64,000 nucleotides of DNA from Fluviicola sp. (GTDB lineage Bacteria > Bacteroidota > Bacteroidia > Flavobacteriales_D > Crocinitomicaceae). The position numbers and the translations under genes were made by a program. The notes below the pieces were generated by a model. That model searched no databases and was not told the origin of the DNA. It saw only the letters and a list, made by a program, of their open reading frames with translations. This document shows, piece by piece, positions 58,795-64,000 of this stretch. Where the stretch lies: the NCBI RefSeq assembly GCF_039596395.1, contig NZ_JBCNJT010000002.1, forward strand, positions 124,001-188,000, read 5' to 3'. Each line of letters opens with the position of its first letter. Within the stretch, counting starts at the first letter, position 1.

Positions 58795-59484
58795 CTATTG
58801 GTGATTATCCAGGAAAACCTTCCAGAAATCCGGTAACGGCTCCTGTAATTCAATCTGTTCTTTCCTAAACGGATGATCAAATTTCAAGCTATGAGCATGC
58901 AGGAACAATTCATGAATGCCCAATTTTTCCTGGAAATAATGATTATGATGACGGTTCCCGTATTTGGGGTCGTTGATGATCGGATGGGAAATTTTATTGG
59001 CATGGATACGCAACTGATGCATTCTTCCGGTAACCGGCATTAGTTCAACTAAACTGTAACGCTGCTTTTCATAGGGCGGGATCACATAATTGCGCTCAAA
59101 ATGCTCCAAACACCGGAACAGGGTTTGTGCTTCTTTGTAATTTCCGCGATCATTCTTTACCGGAGAATCTATTTCCCCTTCAGTTTCCAGATGACCACGC
59201 AGCAATGCCAGGTACTTTTTTTCGATCCCGCCATTCTCGAACAAAACCTGGAAATCGGCTACCCATTCAGCTTTTTTGGCAAAGAGAATCAAACCGGAAG
59301 TCTTCCTGTCAAGGCGATGCACCGGACAAGCTTCTGGCCAGCCTTGTTCGCGAAGCAGATCTGTTAAAGAGATTTCTTCGATATTCCGCGCATAGTAAGA
59401 ATGATGCACAATCAGATTATTCGGCTTGTAAACAACCAAACACCAGTCATCTTCATAAAGCACTTTAATCCTTTCCGTATTCAC
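58795..59484 (-). CDS. RluA-family pseudouridine synthase (TruC-like)
   Basis: A 229-aa enzyme if it begins at GTG 59484. The catalytic motif HRLDRKTSG has Asp59; GRMHQLRIHANKISHPIINDPKYG is the conserved second half. No S4 domain is present, and the size fits TruC (tRNA U65), though an rRNA target is possible. An ATG exists at 59547 but lies inside the upstream gene's terminator and before a TACCTTTG box at 59503-59510, so the GTG start is favoured. Family members usually begin right at the I-LYEDD strand, as here. Confidence 0.88.
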   Translation of the reverse strand: MNTERIKVLYEDDWCLVVYKPNNLIVHHSYYARNIEEISLTDLLREQGWPEACPVHRLDRKTSGLILFAKKAEWVADFQVLFENGGIEKKYLALLRGHLETEGEIDSPVKNDRGNYKEAQTLFRCLEHFERNYVIPPYEKQRYSLVELMPVTGRMHQLRIHANKISHPIINDPKYGNRHHNHYFQEKLGIHELFLHAHSLKFDHPFRKEQIELQEPLPDFWKVFLDNHQ

Positions 59485-59502
59485 AGGTATTATTTGAACC
59501 TG

Positions 59503-59510
59503 CAAAGGTA
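59503..59510 (-). promoter_or_regulatory. -7 promoter element of the pseudouridine synthase
   Basis: caaaggta reads TACCTTTG on the minus strand, 18 bp before GTG 59484; it decides the start codon. Confidence 0.6.
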
Positions 59511-59526
59511 TTCCGAAAATCGGGAA

Positions 59527-59559
59527 CAAAAAAAACGTGGAAGACATCTCCCACGTTCC
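59527..59559 (-). terminator. Intrinsic terminator of the 244-aa lipoprotein gene
   Basis: On the minus strand AACGTGG...CCACGTT (59551-59557 and 59534-59540) is followed by an eight-T run, 20 bp after the stop at 59580. Confidence 0.9.
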
Positions 59560-59579
59560 AGGTTGGTTTTCGGTTTTAA

Positions 59580-60314
59580 TTATTCGATCGTAACAGCCAG
59601 TTGGTTCACGCGCTCTTTACCGAAATAGTAATTCTTGCCGTTAATTGTTGTCTGCATCAATTTATAAGGAACAATCATTGCAACGGAAGTGCCTGCGCTC
59701 AATCCGCTCAACTCCGAAGCAGTAAACGTGCAGGAATTAGAGCTTCCAGCAACCGTTTTAGACACATTCCCGATTACAAACAGCGTAGAATCTGCGTCGG
59801 AAACCGTGGAACAAGTGAGCGTGTATCCATTTGCCTTTGTAACAGTTGCGCCACTTGTAATGGCTGATCCTGTAGGGAACGCCAATGCACTTGCGTCATA
59901 CGTAAATGCTGCATGCCCGCTTCCTCCTGCAACAGACCAATTTGTGGAAGAAGAGAAATCCAATCCGGTTGGCATGGTTTGTCCCGGAGTGAATGTATAT
60001 GCGTTATTGGAAGCTTTTGCCAGGTTTTGAGAATTCACGGAAACAGCGCCCACATCTACCAAATCAGTTGTTCCATTCATAAAAAGTCCGACTGCGGTCC
60101 CGATCTCGATGGTAAAACCCTGCATCGTTGTGGAAGACTTGATTGCCCACATCACACCGTCTGCGTTGGAAGGAACAGGTGTTGTGTTTCCTGCCGGAGT
60201 ACTCACCGGAGCCGGTGTCGGTTCTTCCGGGATGATATTTTCCTTTTTGCAGGACGACATGAAGACGCTCAATGAACAGAGTAAAACAAAGAAGGTTGTT
60301 TTTGAATTTTTCAT
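59580..60314 (-). CDS. Lipoprotein of unknown function, Ser/Thr-rich
   Basis: A 244-aa lipoprotein: signal peptide with lipobox SSC (Cys about 22) followed by KKEN, a Pro/Thr linker (EEPTPAPVSTPAGNTTPVPSN, about 29-50), then a beta-rich domain with little charge (e.g. SGHAAFTYDASALAFPTGSAI) and a C-terminal KRVNQLAVTIE-like end. I recognise no family. It is an outer-membrane or surface lipoprotein; KKE after the Cys resembles surface-export signals of some Bacteroidota lipoproteins. Own terminator. Confidence 0.75.
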   Translation of the reverse strand: MKNSKTTFFVLLCSLSVFMSSCKKENIIPEEPTPAPVSTPAGNTTPVPSNADGVMWAIKSSTTMQGFTIEIGTAVGLFMNGTTDLVDVGAVSVNSQNLAKASNNAYTFTPGQTMPTGLDFSSSTNWSVAGGSGHAAFTYDASALAFPTGSAITSGATVTKANGYTLTCSTVSDADSTLFVIGNVSKTVAGSSNSCTFTASELSGLSAGTSVAMIVPYKLMQTTINGKNYYFGKERVNQLAVTIE

Positions 60315-60448
60315 AGGATATTATTTATTGGTTCCTGCAAACTTATTCCAGTGGCCGGAATCATTCAATACTTCATTTGCCGTATTTTAACTACAGAATG
60401 AGAAACAGAAACAGCACGAGGATTCCGTGACAAGCCGAATTATTCTCG

Positions 60449-60456
60449 TAACTTTG
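60449..60456 (+). promoter_or_regulatory. -7 promoter element of engB
   Basis: TAACTTTG matches TAnnTTTG, 17 bp before ATG 60474. Confidence 0.5.
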
Positions 60457-60473
60457 CAGCAAATTCAGAAACA

Positions 60474-61085
60474 ATGATTATCAAAGAAGCCAAATTCGTT
60501 ATCAGTAATACCGATATTAAATTGTGTCCGACGGACGGAAAACCGGAATATGCATTCATCGGGCGGTCGAACGTGGGGAAATCTTCTTTGATCAATATGT
60601 TGGTGGATAAAAAAGATTTGGCGAAGACTTCCGGGAAACCGGGAAAAACACAGTTAATCAATCATTTTCTGATCAACGACGAATGGTACCTGGTCGATCT
60701 TCCGGGATACGGATACGCAAAAGCTTCCAAGTCGAGCCGGAACCAGTGGGAAAAATTCATTTCGGAATATCTGACCAAGCGGGAAATGCTGATCAATATT
60801 TTCGTTTTGATCGATTCGCGCCTGGAACCTCAGAAAATTGACCTGGAATTTATGACCTGGTGCGCCGAAGAACAACTTCCTTTCTCCATGGTATTTACCA
60901 AAATCGACAAACTTTCCAGTTCTGCACTTCAAAAGAACCTCGCAGCGTATAAAAAAGAAATGCTGAAATATTGGGAAGCGCTTCCGCCGGTGTTTACAAC
61001 CTCCAGCGAATCTCAATTCGGACGTGAAAAACTCCTGAATTACATCGAGCAGATCAATACGGATTTGGCAAAAAGTCAACAGTAA
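60474..61085 (+). CDS. engB: Ribosome-biogenesis GTPase EngB/YihA/YsxC
   Basis: A 203-aa TRAFAC GTPase needed for 50S assembly. G1 GRSNVGKS (30-37), G3 [10 protein letters not shown]4 TKID and G5-like TSSESQFG are intact. The N-terminal strand [14 protein letters not shown] is typical. A single gene, divergent from the lipoprotein gene. Confidence 0.96.
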   Translation: MIIKEAKFVISNTDIKLCPTDGKPEYAFIGRSNVGKSSLINMLVDKKDLAKTSGKPGKTQLINHFLINDEWYLVDLPGYGYAKASKSSRNQWEKFISEYLTKREMLINIFVLIDSRLEPQKIDLEFMTWCAEEQLPFSMVFTKIDKLSSSALQKNLAAYKKEMLKYWEALPPVFTTSSESQFGREKLLNYIEQINTDLAKSQQ

Positions 61086-61151
61086 GTATAGGTAAATGTC
61101 AAACTCGCATTCAATTTTATCCTTTTTACATTTACCTTTTTAACCTAAATA

Positions 61152-62165
61152 TCAGTCCATTCTGCCTTTGATCGTCGTTGCGATGGTATCTTCCAGGTCT
61201 GTGAATTCGAAATCCGGAAAATCCCGCAATAGTTTCTCATTGGAGAATTTGGAATTGTTTTGTGAGCTTCTTGCACTTTCACGGGTAATCGTTGGCCTTT
61301 TTCCCCGGATTCTTCCGAGAATTACCGACAAACGCCAGGCCAGTCCTGTCAAGAAGGGCCCCGCCAATTTGGAGGGTGCTTTCACTCCCAGTTGTTTGCA
61401 AATCCGGTCGAACAATTCTTTGAATTTCAGATTGAAACCTGTTACCAGGTAGCGTTCTCCTGTTTTTTCTGTCTCGATCAGTTTCAGGATGAGTTTCGTC
61501 ACATCGCGCACATCTACAAACGCATTGGAACCATTCGTATAGTATTTCAATCCTTTATGGAGCGTGCGGAAAATCTTCAGCGAACTTTCTTCCCACGATC
61601 CCGGGCCAAACATCACACTCGGATTTACGATCGAAACGCGCAATCCTTCTTCATTTGCCCTCCAGACTTCTTTTTCCGCACTGAATTTGGAAAGTGAATA
61701 ACCGCTCACCTCATCATTGGGATTCCACAAGTTACTTTCGCGCTTTAACCCGTCGGCAAACTGAGAATCACTTCCCACAGCTGCTGTAGAAGAAACATGA
61801 ATGAATTGGTTCACTTCCGCAGCCAGGGCAAAATTGACCATATTGGCCGTTCCGCGTCTGTTCACTTTGAAAAGCAAATTAAAATCCCTGCGATGAAAAG
61901 AAACAAGGGCCGCACAATGAACAACTTTGGAAATCCCGATCAGAGAATCTTCTACATCAGCCAAATCCAGAACATCGCCCTGAAACCAATGTAGCTTTTG
62001 AAGCAAGGTTTCTTTTTCGTGCGGATAATAGAAATCCAGTAATTTATAAACCACTTCCTTCCGGGCTTCTTCCCGGAACAGCGCTCTCACCTCATATCCT
62101 TTATGAAGCAATTCGACCACTACGTGTGATCCAAGAAGTCCCGTTGAACCGGTTACCAAAATCAT
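61152..62165 (-). CDS. NAD-dependent epimerase/dehydratase family protein
   Basis: A 337-aa extended SDR. The cofactor motif is TGSTGLLGSH (5-14); HCAALVSF follows the fourth strand, VSSTAAVG includes the catalytic Ser region, and SGYSLSKFSAEKEV has Tyr and Lys in YxxxK. Similar to dihydroflavonol-4-reductase-like or 3-beta-HSD-like SDRs; the substrate is not decidable. A C-terminal basic stretch (LSVILGRIRGKRPTITRES) could touch membrane. Confidence 0.87.
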   Translation of the reverse strand: MILVTGSTGLLGSHVVVELLHKGYEVRALFREEARKEVVYKLLDFYYPHEKETLLQKLHWFQGDVLDLADVEDSLIGISKVVHCAALVSFHRRDFNLLFKVNRRGTANMVNFALAAEVNQFIHVSSTAAVGSDSQFADGLKRESNLWNPNDEVSGYSLSKFSAEKEVWRANEEGLRVSIVNPSVMFGPGSWEESSLKIFRTLHKGLKYYTNGSNAFVDVRDVTKLILKLIETEKTGERYLVTGFNLKFKELFDRICKQLGVKAPSKLAGPFLTGLAWRLSVILGRIRGKRPTITRESARSSQNNSKFSNEKLLRDFPDFEFTDLEDTIATTIKGRMD

Positions 62166-62300
62166 GTCTTACAAATGTAATCAGGATTCTTGAGTGTAAA
62201 ATAGAATACCCAGGTTATTAATTTGAATATTCTATCAGAAAAAATGAATATTTAACGATTCCGGGAAAACAACAGATTTTTTTAATGAATGGTTTGTATG

Positions 62301-62308
62301 TACCTTTG
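62301..62308 (+). promoter_or_regulatory. -7 promoter element, nearly leaderless
   Basis: TACCTTTG ends 4 bp before ATG 62313. Confidence 0.55.
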
Positions 62309-62312
62309 ATTT

Positions 62313-62624
62313 ATGAAATGGAAAAATCTACTACAAGTCCTTTCACTTCTTGCGTTAATGAGTTCATGTCAGTCGGAATATGAGCGCCAGGTTCAGTACG
62401 CGAAAAAATTAGTTGAGAAGGAACGGAGCTTATTAAACCAAATGGGAGAAATGGAAACTGTGTCTTACAGTTACAATGCGCTGGAATCGATTCAAAAGGA
62501 ACTTTCTTTCCGCGCGCACCTTTCCGGAAACGAGGAACTGTTCAATGAACAGATTGCCGACTACCGAAGCGATTGCGAAATCAAGGTAAGCGACGATCAG
62601 CAACTCATTTCAAAATTCCCTTAA
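62313..62624 (+). CDS. Small lipoprotein, unknown
   Basis: A 103-aa lipoprotein with lipobox MSSC (Cys19), then a mostly helical, charged mature part (EYERQVQYAKKLVEKERSLL) and a second Cys near 92. No family recognised. It is convergent with the alkyltransferase-like gene, sharing 4 bp at the stop codons. Confidence 0.7.
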   Translation: MKWKNLLQVLSLLALMSSCQSEYERQVQYAKKLVEKERSLLNQMGEMETVSYSYNALESIQKELSFRAHLSGNEELFNEQIADYRSDCEIKVSDDQQLISKFP

Positions 62625-62977
62625 TCGATTTGTAATTCTGTCATCGGGTCCCAAAAGACTTCTTTCCAATTGACAATTTGGTCGTCCTTCACTTCAATTC
62701 CATCTTTCAGGAGCAATTCCTCCATGGCTGTTGGTGTTTCGAAATGCATTTTACCTGTTAATTGCCCGTTTCGGTTAACCACACGCTGAGCAGGGACATC
62801 TTTCCCATGAGCAGCATTCATGGCCCAACCTACCATCCGGCTCCCGCTTTTTGCTCCCAAATACTTCGCAATCGCACCGTAAGAGGTCGCTCTTCCTTTC
62901 GGGATTAATTTGACGACCTGATATACGCGATCGAAAAAATCGGCATTTGCTTCCGAGAGTTTGATTGGTTTTACCAT
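62621..62977 (-). CDS. Alkyltransferase-like (Atl/MGMT-family) protein without acceptor Cys
   Basis: A 118-aa protein covering the MGMT DNA-binding domain: VYQVVKLIPKGRATSYGAIAKYLG (winged-helix with the arginine finger) and GSRMVGWAMNAA. The active-site motif reads PAQRVV rather than the PCHRVV of true methyltransferases. Atl proteins bind O6-alkylguanine and hand it to nucleotide excision repair instead of repairing it. Length and motif fit the Atl class well. Confidence 0.9.
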   Translation of the reverse strand: MVKPIKLSEANADFFDRVYQVVKLIPKGRATSYGAIAKYLGAKSGSRMVGWAMNAAHGKDVPAQRVVNRNGQLTGKMHFETPTAMEELLLKDGIEVKDDQIVNWKEVFWDPMTELQID

Positions 62978-63142
62978 ACTTAAAAGTAATTGAAAAAGAT
63001 TACTTCAGCTACGCCCAGTAACCTTTTCACAATAGAAAGTCAGTATTCAGGTGACTGAGCGGAGTCTAAGGCACCGAATTAAATTTTCCATTGGTGTAAC
63101 GTTTACTATTCCGCCCGATTATAAGGTTAAATCCAAAATACC

Positions 63143-63463
63143 ATGAAAACCTTCGTTTTACTAGGCGGGCTTCTCCTTTTTTCCAGCTCCCTATCGGCAC
63201 AAACAAGTGATCCTCCGGAAGAAAACCAATTACCTGCGTGGGACCTGAAAGTTTATCCGAATCCGACCAGTGATCTGTTGATGGTTACTTCTTCCCTTGA
63301 AATCAAAGACATTACATTGATAGACCTGAACGGCCGGGTATTGAAAAATCGCGCCATGCCGAATTGGTGCTTTTCATTGCACGACCTTCCCCAAGGCTGG
63401 ATATTTGTGTATATCGAAAGCGCTGACGGACGCATTGAAAAGAAAAACGTTTATAAGAATTAA
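63143..63463 (+). CDS. Minimal T9SS type A sorting-domain protein
   Basis: A 106-aa protein: signal peptide 1-20 (ending SLSAQ), a 13-residue linker (TSDPPEENQLPAW), then a type A sorting domain for the whole remainder (LKVYPNPTSDLLMVTSSLEI, LIDLNGRVLKN, LPQGWIFVYIESADG, KKNVYKN). There is no cargo domain. It could be a remnant, or a free sorting domain with its own role on the T9SS or cell surface. Ends in an exceptional palindromic terminator. Confidence 0.8.
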   Translation: MKTFVLLGGLLLFSSSLSAQTSDPPEENQLPAWDLKVYPNPTSDLLMVTSSLEIKDITLIDLNGRVLKNRAMPNWCFSLHDLPQGWIFVYIESADGRIEKKNVYKN

Positions 63464-63472
63464 ACATATTCC

Positions 63473-63515
63473 ACAGTGGGCGTCCCGTACGTACGGGACG
63501 CCCACTGTTTTTTTT
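63473..63515 (+). terminator. Perfect 36-bp palindrome with T8 tail
   Basis: 63473-63508 is a perfect loopless palindrome with half-site ACAGTGGGCGTCCCGTAC, followed by eight T. It terminates the mini T9SS gene; the -7 box of the next gene begins in its last T. Confidence 0.85.
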
Positions 63516-63522
63516 ACATTTG
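63515..63522 (+). promoter_or_regulatory. -7 promoter element of the DUF486 gene
   Basis: TACATTTG matches TAnnTTTG, 15 bp before ATG 63538; its first T is the last of the upstream terminator's T tract. Confidence 0.5.
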
Positions 63523-63537
63523 CAGGAAAAAAGAATC

Positions 63538-63909
63538 ATGAGAGCACTTCTTACCATTGTATTGCTGCTTATTTCCAATTCCTTCATGACATACGCCTGG
63601 TATGGCCATTTGAGAGATAATCCGGATGCGAAGAAAACCGGTTTTTGGGTATTTGCCACAACCATTTTGATCAGCTGGGGAATTGCCTTGTTCGAGTATA
63701 TTTTTATGGTTCCTGCCAATAAACTGGGATACCAGGGCAACGGCGGACCTTTTTCGCTCATTCAATTAAAAATAATCCAGGAAGTAGCTTCTCTGGTCAT
63801 TTTCATGGTTTTCTCATTGGTCTTTTTCAAGGACGAATCCCTGAAATGGAACCATGCTGTGGCTTTCCTATTGATTTTGATCGCGGTTTACCTGGTGTTT
63901 AAGAAGTAA
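63538..63909 (+). CDS. DUF486/DMT-like small membrane protein
   Basis: A 123-aa protein of the DUF486 family, four TM helices (about 4-20, 33-53, 71-93 and 100-120) with the conserved YGHL, FEYIFMVPANKLGY and QLKIIQEV segments. It is distantly related to drug/metabolite transporters, with no known substrate. ATG 63538 is chosen over an upstream in-frame ATG-like codon in the terminator region, because of the -7 box at 63515. Confidence 0.88.
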   Translation: MRALLTIVLLLISNSFMTYAWYGHLRDNPDAKKTGFWVFATTILISWGIALFEYIFMVPANKLGYQGNGGPFSLIQLKIIQEVASLVIFMVFSLVFFKDESLKWNHAVAFLLILIAVYLVFKK

Positions 63910-63915
63910 CGTTCA

Positions 63916-64000
63916 AAGGAGTTCAAAAAGTTTAAAGAATTCCATTTGAACATTTGAATCTGCCGCGGCAGCGGCATTTGAACATTTGAACATTTATTTT
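63916..64000. repeat. GTTCAA repeat with CTGCC-GC-GGCAG hairpin
   Basis: After the DUF486 stop: GTTCAAAGGAGTTCAAAAAG, then CATTTGAACATTTGAAT, CTGCCGCGGCAG (63960-63971), and CATTTGAACATTTGAAC. Same family as 4592, 5911 and 44064; continues past the window edge. Confidence 0.75.

Noticed and set aside
62621-62977. Sequencing error turning PCHRVV into PAQRVV in an MGMT
   Set aside because: Two separate residues differ in frame, the rest of the domain is intact, and PxxRVV without Cys is the known pattern of Atl proteins.
1-64000. Prophage, plasmid, antiphage-defence or secondary-metabolite island
   Set aside because: No integrase, transposase, capsid, toxin-antitoxin pair, restriction or defence gene was found; nearly all genes are core or commonplace in Flavobacteriales.

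Overview
The window reads as chromosomal DNA of a Bacteroidota bacterium of order Flavobacteriales. My best guess, from memory of gene order and style, is a Crocinitomicaceae/Fluviicola-like genome. The support is: type IX secretion (T9SS) C-terminal domains of type A (three genes) and type B (one gene); a truncated S46 dipeptidyl-peptidase; SiaB/SiaC-type proteins; and Bacteroidota promoter -7 elements (TAnnTTTG) in front of many genes, while Shine-Dalgarno motifs are not evident. I see no rRNA, tRNA, transposase, integrase, phage gene or CRISPR array. The content is mostly core, and the unusual material is between the genes.

Layout. 1-5.4 kb: S46 peptidase fragment, membrane protein, coaE, a SiaB-SiaC kinase/phosphoprotein pair, methyltransferase plus ZIP transporter, thioredoxin-fold membrane protein. 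5.3-5.9 kb: a degenerate tandem triplication of that gene's 3' end. 6-11 kb: hemH, lpd, lipA, OsmC, rlmB. 11-17 kb: two T9SS cargo proteins, one of about 1,465 residues built from repeated jelly-roll and CARDB-like modules. 17-28 kb: RDD protein, SDR, AraC regulator, DUF885 lipoprotein, DUF6265/YCII fusion, J-domain/KTSC fusion, DEAD helicase, lectin-like T9SS protein, HAD phosphatase, upp. 28-38 kb: ABC exporter overlapping a cytosolic substrate-binding-fold gene, small secreted proteins, GT-C mannosyltransferase, ahcY, a TetR/methyltransferase divergent pair with a visible operator pair, a phosphatase lipoprotein, YqeY.

38-58 kb is the division and cell-wall (dcw) cluster on the minus strand: mraZ-rsmH-ftsL-ftsI-murE-mraY-murD-[unknown 155 aa]-ftsW-murG-murC-ftsQ, then ftsA-ftsZ-yqeY. 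Most junctions overlap or nearly touch. The cluster is split between ftsQ and ftsA by a TPR histidine kinase and NarL-type response regulator on the opposite strand, plus about 680 bp of structured non-coding DNA. Upstream of mraZ lie two oppositely oriented arrays of GTGG pentamers at 10-bp pitch (MraZ boxes), then a probable small RNA with its own promoter and terminator. 58.8-64 kb: pseudouridine synthase, lipoproteins, engB, epimerase, an alkyltransferase-like protein, a T9SS protein that is almost only a sorting domain, and DUF486.

The most distinctive signal is the intergenic DNA. Several unrelated families of imperfect palindromes sit next to stop codons: (i) GTTCAA-rich arrays around a short hairpin; (ii) about 80-bp AATTATCAA palindromes abutting three different stop codons; (iii) a GGGCAAAT-hairpin-CGTATTTT element. 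In (i) and (iii) the hairpin arms differ between copies but stay self-complementary, which points to selection for structure rather than sequence.
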